From Mesorhizobium japonicum MAFF 303099 (lineage in GTDB: Bacteria > Pseudomonadota > Alphaproteobacteria > Rhizobiales > Rhizobiaceae), in the NCBI RefSeq assembly GCF_000009625.1, contig NC_002678.2, positions 868,001 through 932,000 of the forward strand: a stretch of DNA of 64,000 bases, given 5' to 3'. Positions within the stretch are counted from its first letter, which is position 1. Every line of letters begins with the position of its first letter. Both the position numbers and the translations under genes were made by a program. The notes under the pieces are model-generated. The model saw only the letters and a list, made by a program, of their open reading frames with translations, did not search any database and was not told the origin of the DNA. Positions 1-7,319 of the stretch are shown here, one piece after another.

Positions 1-557
1 GGGATGCAAGTACCATCTGGCTTGGTTGGCAAAACACCGTTCTGTGCATGAGAAAATCTCAATCGATACCTTGACGTGTTGTATATGCATGAACGGGCAG
101 GCGGGCCAGACGGCTCCCAAGGCTCTTCTTCATACCGACACTTGAGAATTTTCCCAGCCCTTTCGGGTATCGCTCTGAGTGCAGTGTCGACGGAAATGCT
201 GGAATGACGCCTTCCGACAAACCGCGACATTGAGCACATTCGCCGAGCTTGTCTTCTTTCGGGTAGCCGCAAGACTTACCCCGATGACCGAGATGAGGCG
301 CAAAGCTGTCATCATCGCCTGAGCGCGCCAATGCAGCGCCGAGTCACGGTGAGAAGCCAAGGTCATCGCGGCGGCACTCGCGTTGCGCCAAGATCAGTCG
401 TTCAGGGAGCTCAGAACAGATAAGCACTCGGAAGCCGTTGTTGATCGGTACGTCACAGTACCGAGCGGATGCGATTGTGACCAAGCGTGAAGATCACAAA
501 CGGTCATTTGATACATGCCCCAGTCGACGGCACCACCCTTCCCTCACTTGATCACAA
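1..557. other. Left-edge stretch without a supportable gene
   Basis: Short open frames exist on both strands, but none has a recognisable family, a good ribosome binding site or convincing codon structure. The stretch runs directly into a truncated radC remnant, so it is probably degraded accessory DNA. I see no tRNA, transposase or intact promoter here. Confidence 0.5.
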
Positions 558-758
558 GTGATTGATAACTATTGCGAATATGGCCTCGGTAGTTTGATGC
601 ACAACCACCCGTCAGGCGATCCGACGCCATCGCGCGCCGACATCGAGATGACGAAAGAGATCATCGAAGCGGGCAAACGGCTGGGCATCGCCGTGCACGA
701 CCACATCATCATCGGCCGCAAGGGATACGCCAGCATGAAGGGCCTGCTGCTGATCTAG
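558..758 (+). pseudogene. radC: RadC/JAB-domain C-terminal fragment
   Basis: The reading frame encodes the last ~55 residues of a RadC (UPF0758, JAB/MPN metalloprotease-like) protein. The motif [18 protein letters not shown] is present, followed by the usual [17 protein letters not shown] and GLLLI end. RadC proteins are normally ~220-280 residues with an N-terminal HhH domain, and none of that is found upstream. Homology starts abruptly near position 575 with an altered sequence just before the HNHPSGD metal-binding motif. It is therefore a 5'-truncated remnant. RadC genes are often carried on plasmids and islands, so it may mark an old insertion or deletion end, or it may be a decayed chromosomal copy. 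Confidence 0.8.
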
Positions 759-1118
759 GGCGACGACCAATATGGCGGCCAGGTCGTCTTCGCCGAGAGG
801 AAAGCCAGGGCGTTCCCGCTTGATGCATCGACCAGGCTTTCGTTATCGACTTCCCGTATTCCAACGTGTTTCTGACCCACCGCTCGGCGATTTTGTCTGA
901 CAGCTAGGACCATGGTCCTGGCTGTCATCGGACTTCAGTAGCAAAGCGACCTCATGGCGTTTATTTTCATGAAATATCAAATAGTTATGCCGTCGCCATC
1001 ACCGAGATCGCGCATTGCGACCGCATTTGTCTAAAGTTTACTCCGTACGATTAGTGGATTCTCATATTACGCTGATCTAGCTCGGTTGGGCGGAGGCGGC
1101 GATTCCCGAGGAGACACC
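759..1118. other. Intergenic, no gene recognised
   Basis: This 360-bp gap lies between the radC remnant and a small exported protein. It is more AT-rich toward the right and presumably holds the promoter of the next gene. I see no hairpin terminator or RNA gene. Confidence 0.4.
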
Positions 1119-1898
1119 ATGACAAACCGAAAAACTCTGTTCGCCGCGCTTGCCGCATTGGCGCTTCTGGCGTCGCCGGCGCTCGCCGGCAACGGGAACG
1201 GCGGCGGCAATGGCGGCGGCCACGGCAACGGTGGCGGCCATGGCAATGGCGGCGGCAATGCTGGCAGCAACGGCAAAGGCAACAGCGGTGCCTCGCATGG
1301 CAAATCCGCGTCGGCCCCGGGACAAGTTGGCAAGGTGGACGCTGACGCAACAGCCGACACCACGGTCGACACGACCACCCAGGTCTCATCCGTGTCGAAG
1401 GAGAAAAACATCCATGCCAAGCTCGGCCGGCTGAATTCGCTGCAGCGCAACGTCAACGCCTACATGAATTCCAAGAGCAAGAAGTTCGCTGGCCTCCAGG
1501 CCTTCGTGACACAGTCCGCGAAAGCCAAGGTCGCCCAGGCCGCGGCCGAGACGGCAGCCGCCACGGCCGCCGCCGCGCAGGCCCAACTGGATACGTTGAA
1601 TGCCAAGTTGACCGCGCTGCAGGCTGATCCGACCGCCACGGCTGCGCAGATCCAAGATGTGAAGGATCAGATCACCGCCCAGCAGGCCGTTGTCGACGCC
1701 GATAATGCAGCGGCCGACCAGGCAGAGGCGAAGGCAGCCACGGCGACCGTCGGCACCGACCCGGCATCGCTCGATGCAGCGCTGACGGATATGGCCAACA
1801 AGCCGGTCGATGACGAGGTCACGGCCTGGGCCCAGGGTGTCCTTGCCGACAAGATCGACCAGATGGCTACCAAGATCGAAGCGCAGACGACGCCTTAG
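1119..1898 (+). CDS. Exported Gly/Ala-rich low-complexity protein
   Basis: This is a 259-residue protein of unknown function. I chose the ATG at 1119 because a GAGGAGA ribosome binding site precedes it and it begins a clear Sec signal peptide (TNRKTLFAALAALALLASPALA). Mature residues ~24-60 are a Gly/Asn/His repeat of GNGGGHGNGGG type. The remainder is Ala-, Thr-, Gln- and Asp-rich and probably helical or coiled-coil (AAAETAAATAAAAQAQLDTL region), with no cysteine pairs or catalytic motif. It is likely periplasmic or surface-associated. It stands alone between two pseudogenes and I do not recognise a named family. Confidence 0.7.
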   Translation: MTNRKTLFAALAALALLASPALAGNGNGGGNGGGHGNGGGHGNGGGNAGSNGKGNSGASHGKSASAPGQVGKVDADATADTTVDTTTQVSSVSKEKNIHAKLGRLNSLQRNVNAYMNSKSKKFAGLQAFVTQSAKAKVAQAAAETAAATAAAAQAQLDTLNAKLTALQADPTATAAQIQDVKDQITAQQAVVDADNAAADQAEAKAATATVGTDPASLDAALTDMANKPVDDEVTAWAQGVLADKIDQMATKIEAQTTP

Positions 1899-1979
1899 GC
1901 GTCGACTGAAACGGTAGTAGCCAAAGGCCGCCGAGCTCCCGCCCGGCGGCTGAAGACATGGCACTGCCAGAGCCGCCCG

Positions 1980-2444
1980 TCAGCCGCCGAAGCGGGGTTC
2001 TGGAACGGCCGTCACGCCGAGGCCGGTGATGGCGAACAGGCTGCCGCGCAGGACACCGTCACCGGGAAAGCGCGGCAGCGGCGGCTTGGCCATCGAGGTG
2101 ACATAGAGCGTATCGAGTTTCGGCCCGCCGAACATGACGCTGGTGATCTTTTTCACGGGCATATCGATGATACGATCGACGGTACCGTCCGGCGCAAAGC
2201 GCACCTGGCGGCCGTCATAGACCAGCGCATTCCACAGATATCCCTGCGCGTCGACGGTCGAGCCGTCGGCCGCAGGTGCGGCCTATCTTCATCGGCACGT
2301 CCCAGCAGCGAACTCGCGCCCATCAGCGGTGGCGCGGAACACGCGCCCGTCGAAGCTGTCATCCAGTAAAGGCGCTCCTGTTCGACGTCCCAGAGCGGGC
2401 CCGCCCAGCGTCGTCTTCACGTCCACCACGACTTCGATCTTCAT
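1980..2444 (-). pseudogene. Broken SMP-30/gluconolactonase-family gene
   Basis: Remnant of an SMP-30/Gnl/LRE sugar-lactone hydrolase gene. The start MKIEVVVDVKTTLG is followed by a frameshift, then DSFDGRVFRATADGREF in another frame. A further frame change joins this to the C-terminal third (ADGSTVDAQGYLWNALVYDGR, then FGGPKLDTLYVTSMAKP). Only about 155 codons are left of a usual ~290. The missing middle is where the family carries its metal-binding Asn and Asp residues. At least two frameshifts plus a deletion of ~120 codons rule out function. It is the last gene of the minus-strand catabolic cluster. Confidence 0.85.
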
Positions 2445-2482
2445 TCCATCCTTGTCGGTTTGCAGCGATTGGTCGGCAGGGG

Positions 2483-3445
2483 TCAGAAGGCGACCTTGTC
2501 GCCACCTTTCAGGGACAGGATCTCGCGCGCCTCGTCCGGCGTCGCCACCTCCATGCCAAGCCCTTCGATGATTTTGCGCGCCAGCACGACCTGTTCGGCG
2601 TTCGACTTGGCGAGCTTGCCCTTGCCGGCCCACAGGCTGTCCTCCAGCCCGACGCGGATGTTGCCGCCGAGCGCTGCCGATTGCGCGGCGATGCGCAGCT
2701 GGCTGGCGCCGGCGCCCAGTACCGACCAGCGGAACTGGTCGCCGAACAACCGGTCGGCGGTGCGCTTCATATGAGCGACGTCTTCCGGATGGGTGCCGAT
2801 GCCGCCGAGCAGGCCGAACACCGACTGCACGAAGAAGGGCGGCTTCACCAGCCCGCGATCGGCGAAGTGGGAGAGGTTGTAGAGATGGGCAATGTCGTAG
2901 CACTCGAACTCGAAGCGCGTGCCATTGTCGTAGCAGGTCGCAAGGATGTATTCGATGTCCTTGAACGAGTTGCGGAAGACGAGGTCGCGAGTCGCCTCCA
3001 GATGCGGCTTTTCCCAGTCGAACTTGAAGGTCTCGTATTTGTCGGCGAGGTGATAGAGCCCGAAATTGATCGAGCCCATATTGAGCGAGGCGACCTCAGG
3101 CTTGAACTGGGCGGCCGGGCGCACGCGCTCCTCGACCTTCATGTAGGGGCTGCCGCCGGTGGTGATGTTGATGGCGGCATTGGTGCCCTGCTTAACGCGC
3201 GGCAGGAAGCGGGCGAAGGCCTCCGGCGTCTGGTCGGGCTTGCCGGTTTCCGGGTCTCGCGCATGCAGGTGCAGGATCGCAGCACCGGCCTGCGCCGCGG
3301 CGATCGCCTCGGAGGCGATCTGATCCGGGGTGATCGGCAGATAGGGCGACATGGTCGGCGTGTGGATCGCGCCCGTCACCGCGCAGGTGATGATGACCTT
3401 GCCCTTGGCCGCCGATGCGCCTGATTTGCGGCTGGTTTCTTTCAT
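2483..3445 (-). CDS. Beta-keto acid cleavage enzyme (BKACE, DUF849)
   Basis: A 320-residue protein of the BKACE family, which condenses a beta-keto acid with acetyl-CoA and cleaves it to acetoacetate and a new CoA ester. Family features visible are the N-terminal KVIITCAVTGAIHTP strand, the HLHARDPETGKPDQTPE metal-site segment (His-x-His), the NITTGG motif, and the C-terminal VGLEDSLWAGKGKLAKSNAEQV segment. Its start overlaps the stop of the upstream dehydrogenase gene by ATGA, implying translational coupling. The substrate cannot be read from sequence. Carnitine-type (dehydrocarnitine) and 3-keto sugar-acid substrates are both compatible with the neighbours. Confidence 0.9.
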   Translation of the reverse strand: MKETSRKSGASAAKGKVIITCAVTGAIHTPTMSPYLPITPDQIASEAIAAAQAGAAILHLHARDPETGKPDQTPEAFARFLPRVKQGTNAAINITTGGSPYMKVEERVRPAAQFKPEVASLNMGSINFGLYHLADKYETFKFDWEKPHLEATRDLVFRNSFKDIEYILATCYDNGTRFEFECYDIAHLYNLSHFADRGLVKPPFFVQSVFGLLGGIGTHPEDVAHMKRTADRLFGDQFRWSVLGAGASQLRIAAQSAALGGNIRVGLEDSLWAGKGKLAKSNAEQVVLARKIIEGLGMEVATPDEAREILSLKGGDKVAF

Positions 3446-4389
3446 TGTCCGAACTCCTGATCCGATTTCTTCTTGTGCGCCGCCAGCGCCATCAGCCGGC
3501 GATCCCGCCAGACCTGCCGGTCACCCAGGCTTCCCCTTGGCAGGCGCTTGCTGCGCTCGGCCTCGACGGTTGCCATGACCTCGCCCGCCCAGTCGACGCG
3601 GCGCAGCATCTGCGGGAAGATGTTGGAATAAATGCCCTGGTAACGATCGACATAGTCGCGCACGCCGCCGGGCGCGTTGAGGTCGATGGTCTCGAACGGT
3701 CCCATGAAGGACCAGCGCAGCGCCAAGCCGTCGCGGATGCCGATATCGACATCCTCGACACTGGCGTAGCCGTCCGCGACAAGCCGGAAAGCCTCCTCCA
3801 GCAAGGCCCCTTGCAGGCGGTTCATGATGAAGCCGTCGAGCTCGCGCCTCATCACCAGCGGCGCGTGGCCGGCATCGATGAGGAAGGCGCGCGTCTTCTC
3901 CAGCGTCTCGGCGGAGGTCCAAGGCGCCGGCACCACCTCTGCCGCCGGAATGAGATAGGGCGGGTTGATCGGATGCACGACCAGGCAGCGGTGCCGCCCC
4001 TGCAGGTGGTCGGTGAATTTCGACGGCAACAGCGCCGAGGTGGAACTGGCGATGATCGTTTGCGGCCCAGCAAGCCTATCGATCAGCGAGAACACCTCCC
4101 GCTTCACATCGAGGTTTTCAGGCGTGTTCTCCTGGACATGGGCGGCATCGGCCAGCGCTTCCGCCAGATCGCCGACGGTGGCGATGCGGCCAAGCACGGT
4201 GTCGACGGATTGCCCGCGCAGTAGGTCGTTCGCGGCGAGATCGCCGAGCACGCCCTCTATGTAGTCGCGCGCGCCACCCGTCGCGGCAGGCGACTGGTCC
4301 CACATGCGCACATCATGGCCGGCGCGGGCGAAACTGATCGCCCAGGCCCGCCCGATGAACCCACTTCCGACAATCGCGACATTGGCCAT
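3442..4389 (-). CDS. 3-hydroxyacyl-CoA dehydrogenase family, lambda-crystallin type
   Basis: A 315-residue NAD-dependent dehydrogenase. An N-terminal Rossmann fold opens with VAIVGSGFIGRAWA (GxGxxG) and is followed by ENTPENLDVKREVF, SSTSALLPS and HPINPPYLIPAAEVVP. The C-terminal helical domain begins with GFIMNRLQGALLEEAF. The short single-domain form resembles L-gulonate 3-dehydrogenase and carnitine dehydrogenase more than fatty-acid enzymes. The start was set at ATG 4389, where the Rossmann strand begins; a longer upstream extension is possible but unlikely. It would make the beta-keto acid used by the adjacent BKACE. It lies 10 nt downstream of the SDR gene. Confidence 0.88.
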   Translation of the reverse strand: MANVAIVGSGFIGRAWAISFARAGHDVRMWDQSPAATGGARDYIEGVLGDLAANDLLRGQSVDTVLGRIATVGDLAEALADAAHVQENTPENLDVKREVFSLIDRLAGPQTIIASSTSALLPSKFTDHLQGRHRCLVVHPINPPYLIPAAEVVPAPWTSAETLEKTRAFLIDAGHAPLVMRRELDGFIMNRLQGALLEEAFRLVADGYASVEDVDIGIRDGLALRWSFMGPFETIDLNAPGGVRDYVDRYQGIYSNIFPQMLRRVDWAGEVMATVEAERSKRLPRGSLGDRQVWRDRRLMALAAHKKKSDQEFGQ

Positions 4390-4399
4390 GGATCGATCC

Positions 4400-5206
4400 T
4401 CACAGTGTTTCGACGTTGCCGTCGACGCCGAGCGATTGGCCCGAAATGTTGATGCCCGCGTCGGAGAGCAGGAACGCCACCATCGAGGCGACGTCATACG
4501 GGCTGGTCATGCGGCGCAGCGAGATGTTCTGCAAATAGCGCCCGGTCATCTCCTCGTGGCTGATGCCGACCTGCTTGGCGCGCGCCGCGATGACGCCTTC
4601 GATGCGTGGGCCCTCGATGATGCCGGGCAGGATGGCATTGACCCTGATGCCGTGCGGCCCAAGCTCCTTGGCGAGGCTCTGCGCGAAACCAATGACGCCG
4701 AATTTGGCCGCCGAATAGGGCGTGCGGAACGCGTAGCCATGGCGGCCGGCCGCCGACGACATCGACACGATCGAGCCGCCGCCGGCCGCCTTGATCAGCG
4801 GCACGGCGCGCCGGGCGCAGAGGAACTGGCCGGTCAGGCAGATGTCGATGCAGCGCCGCCAGTCGTCCGGTTCGATCTCGTCGACACCGCCGGTCGGCCC
4901 GGCAATGCCGGCATTGTTGACCAGCGCGTCGAGCCCGCCGAGTTTTTCCTTGACCGTCTCGAACAGCCGGTCGACGTCCTCGTCGCGAGAGACATCGGCC
5001 TTGACCGCCGCGACCAGGTCGATCTTGCCGGGAGCCGCGGCCAGCGCCTCGTCGGAGATGTCGCACACGATGATACGTGCTCCGAGCCGCGACAGCGTGT
5101 CGGCGATGGCGAAGCCGATGCCGCCGGCGCCCGCCGTCACCAGCACGCGCTGCCCTTTCAGCCCGGCCAGAAATTCGTCCGCCGATACGGGTGCCTTTGC
5201 GCTCAT
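4400..5206 (-). CDS. Short-chain dehydrogenase/reductase (SDR)
   Basis: A 268-residue classical SDR. The cofactor motif is TAGAGGIG near residue 25, NNAGIAG follows, and the catalytic set is Ser (SMSSAAG) with YSAAK. The C-terminal segment GQSLGVDGNVETL is typical. The ATG at 5206 has an AAGGACAGGA ribosome binding site. As first intact gene of the minus-strand cluster it probably oxidises a hydroxyl of a sugar or polyol substrate, but sequence does not fix the substrate. The gene directly upstream is a permease pseudogene. Confidence 0.9.
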   Translation of the reverse strand: MSAKAPVSADEFLAGLKGQRVLVTAGAGGIGFAIADTLSRLGARIIVCDISDEALAAAPGKIDLVAAVKADVSRDEDVDRLFETVKEKLGGLDALVNNAGIAGPTGGVDEIEPDDWRRCIDICLTGQFLCARRAVPLIKAAGGGSIVSMSSAAGRHGYAFRTPYSAAKFGVIGFAQSLAKELGPHGIRVNAILPGIIEGPRIEGVIAARAKQVGISHEEMTGRYLQNISLRRMTSPYDVASMVAFLLSDAGINISGQSLGVDGNVETL

Positions 5207-5219
5207 CGTCCTGTCCTTT

Positions 5220-5430
5220 TCATTGCAGCCGCCGTTCGCGCAGCGCCATGAAGGCGCTGAAAACGACCAGCCCGTAAAGAAATTGCCTTGGTGGCGTAGG
5301 GCAGCGTGGTGCCGGCCAGCAGCATCTCCAGCGCCGTCAAAAGCAGTACGCCGCCGAGCATGCCGAGATTGCGGCCGCACCCGCCGGTGATCAGCGCTCC
5401 GCCGAATGCCTCCCGAGGGCCCAAACCGAA
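5220..5430 (-). pseudogene. Remnant of a sugar ABC transporter permease (RbsC/AraH type)
   Basis: About 70 codons of the C-terminus of a BPD_transp_2 inner-membrane permease survive. One frame reads EAFGGALITGG, then LGMLGGVLLLTALEMLL and LPYATKAI. A frameshift then leads to LYGLVVFSAFMALRERRLQ and a stop just upstream of the SDR gene. The ~250 N-terminal codons, and any ATPase or binding-protein genes, are missing; the region between here and the regulator is only ~160 bp. A large deletion has therefore removed the transporter that once headed this operon. Confidence 0.75.
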
Positions 5431-5466
5431 GCCCTCCTCATTCGATGTCGGAGATCGTATCATCAT

Positions 5467-5481
5467 TTGATCAATGATCAA
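5467..5481. promoter_or_regulatory. Candidate FadR/GntR-type operator
   Basis: A perfect inverted repeat TTGATCA-A-TGATCAA lies in the intergenic space between the catabolic cluster and the divergently placed GntR/FCD regulator. Size (7+1+7) and position fit the short palindromes bound by FadR-subfamily dimers. Binding is inferred. Confidence 0.6.
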
Positions 5482-5597
5482 TGATGAAATATCTTTACAT
5501 TCGAGCCGCGATCGCCAACGTTTGACGCGGCAGCCGGAACCCTGCATTCCGGGAACGGGTTGTGGCGCGGCCTTTGCGCCGAAAGGTTTGATGGGAA

Positions 5598-6278
5598 ATG
5601 GCCGGAGCGGCGTTCAGGAAGCCTGGTGTCGAGATCGTGCCCCTGTCCAGGGAGACCTTGCAGGACAGGGTCTATCGCCATGTCACCGAATTGATCCTCG
5701 ACGGCAGCATCGTGCCCGGCGAGATGGTGACGGTGCAAAGCCTCGCCGACGCCTTTGGGGTCAGTCCGATGCCGGTCAGGGAGGCGTTGCGGCGGCTGAC
5801 TGCGGCCAATGCCTTGATGGTCGTTTCAGGGCGCTCGATCGGCATTCCCGCACTCAGCCGCGCGCGCCTCATCGATCTCAGGAATGTCCGCTTCGAGATC
5901 GAGGCGATCGCCGCCGCCTGGGCGGCCGAGCGCATCGACGATCAGGGCATCGCGCAGCTCGGCCAGCATCTGGCAGCGCTGGAACAGGCCAATGCGGCGG
6001 GAGACGTCAAATCCTATCTGCGCGCCAACTATGCCTTCCATTTCTCCATCTACCGGGCGGCCGGCTCGGAAAACATCCTCAACATCATCGAGAATCTGTG
6101 GCTGCAGATCAGCCCCTATTTCAACATGCTGCATGATTCCGGAAACTATTCGACCGCCAACGAGCACCACCAGGCGATGTTCGCGGCGCTGCGCAACCGC
6201 GACGCCGAGGCCGTCCGCCAGGCGATCCGCGCCGATATCGACGCCGCTTTCGACGTTCTGGTCGACCTGCTCAAATAG
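5598..6278 (+). CDS. GntR family transcriptional regulator (FadR/FCD subfamily)
   Basis: A 226-residue regulator. Residues ~15-80 form the winged helix-turn-helix (LQDRVYRHVTELILDGSIVPGE, then SLADAFGVSPMPVREALRRL). Residues ~95-220 form the all-helical FCD ligand domain, with metal-site candidates in RANYAFHFSIY and NEHHQAMFAAL. It is divergent from the SDR/dehydrogenase/BKACE cluster and a 15-bp palindrome lies between them, so it most likely controls that cluster in response to a carboxylate intermediate. The downstream cox operon begins ~135 bp later and is probably a separate unit. Confidence 0.9.
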   Translation: MAGAAFRKPGVEIVPLSRETLQDRVYRHVTELILDGSIVPGEMVTVQSLADAFGVSPMPVREALRRLTAANALMVVSGRSIGIPALSRARLIDLRNVRFEIEAIAAAWAAERIDDQGIAQLGQHLAALEQANAAGDVKSYLRANYAFHFSIYRAAGSENILNIIENLWLQISPYFNMLHDSGNYSTANEHHQAMFAALRNRDAEAVRQAIRADIDAAFDVLVDLLK

Positions 6279-6412
6279 GTCGCGGCGGCAAAAGACGCGA
6301 TTTTTTCCGTCAGGATAGTCGCCTCTGGAATTGACCCCAAATTAAGCTATGATGCGCTTGGTATTTCTTGGCGGCGGCTTCGCTCCCCCCTCGAATGCCG
6401 GAGGAACGGGAC

Positions 6413-7297
6413 ATGGCCGTAGCGCTTGTACTCGTTTTGATCGTCGTGGGCTCAGTGTTGTTTCACCTCCTGAGCCCATGGTGGTGGACGCCGATTGCCT
6501 CGAACTGGGCCTATATCGACAACACCATCATCATTACCTTCTGGATCACCGGCGTCGTCTTCGCTGCCGTCGTGCTTTTCATGGCCTATTGCGTGTTCCG
6601 CTTCCGTCATCGGGAGGGAAACCGCGCCGCCTACGAACCGGAGAACAAGCGGCTCGAATCGTGGCTCACGATCGTCACCGCGGTCGGGGTCACGGCGTTG
6701 CTGGTTCCCGGCCTGTTCGTCTGGAGCCGATTTGTTACCGTTCCACGCGACGCGACTGAGGTCGAGGTCATTGGCCAGCAATGGCAGTGGAGTTTCCGCC
6801 TGCCCGGCAAGGACGGCAAGCTCGGCACATCGGATACGCGCGACGTTGGTGCCGACAATCCGCTGGGGATCATCCCCAGCGATCCCAATGGTCGGGACGA
6901 CGTCGTGGTCGAAGCCGCCGATCTGCATCTGCCGGTCGGCAAACCGGTCAAGATGCTGCTCCGCTCGATCGATGTGCTGCATGATTTCTATGTGCCGGAA
7001 TTCCGCGCCAAGATGGACATGATCCCGGGCTCGGTGACCTATTTCTGGTTCACCCCGACCAGGACCGGAACCTTCCAGGTCCTGTGCGCCGAGCTTTGCG
7101 GCCAGGGACATCCAATGATGCATGGCGTCGTGATGGTCGATACCCAGGAAGATTATGTGGCCTGGCTCGGCCAGCAGCAGACTTTTGCACAATTGTCGGC
7201 CCCCAAGCAGACGGGGTCGGCGGACGAGACGACGGGACGGACGGCGGCACCGGGTCCCGAAATTGCAGCAAGGCTCGAAACGGTCGGGTCTCGCTGA
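6413..7297 (+). CDS. coxM: Cytochrome c oxidase subunit II (CoxM type)
   Basis: A 294-residue membrane subunit that accepts electrons from cytochrome c through CuA. Two N-terminal transmembrane helices (residues ~1-25 and ~40-65) and a third hydrophobic stretch (~85-105) precede a periplasmic cupredoxin domain. CuA ligands are visible as His in SIDVLHDFYVP and Cys/Cys/His/Met in CAELCGQGHPMMHG. A ~30-residue insertion (GKDGKLGTSDTRDVGADN onward) after WQWSFRLP is typical of the Bradyrhizobium CoxM branch. The start at 6413 follows GGAGGAACGGG. It is the first gene of the oxidase operon. Confidence 0.92.
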   Translation: MAVALVLVLIVVGSVLFHLLSPWWWTPIASNWAYIDNTIIITFWITGVVFAAVVLFMAYCVFRFRHREGNRAAYEPENKRLESWLTIVTAVGVTALLVPGLFVWSRFVTVPRDATEVEVIGQQWQWSFRLPGKDGKLGTSDTRDVGADNPLGIIPSDPNGRDDVVVEAADLHLPVGKPVKMLLRSIDVLHDFYVPEFRAKMDMIPGSVTYFWFTPTRTGTFQVLCAELCGQGHPMMHGVVMVDTQEDYVAWLGQQQTFAQLSAPKQTGSADETTGRTAAPGPEIAARLETVGSR

Positions 7298-7319
7298 AAA
7301 AGGACACGGAGGTGTTCCT

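Noticed and set aside
59..366. Two overlapping minus-strand frames of 78-90 codons
   Set aside because: No family resemblance, no ribosome binding site, and they overlap each other in different frames.
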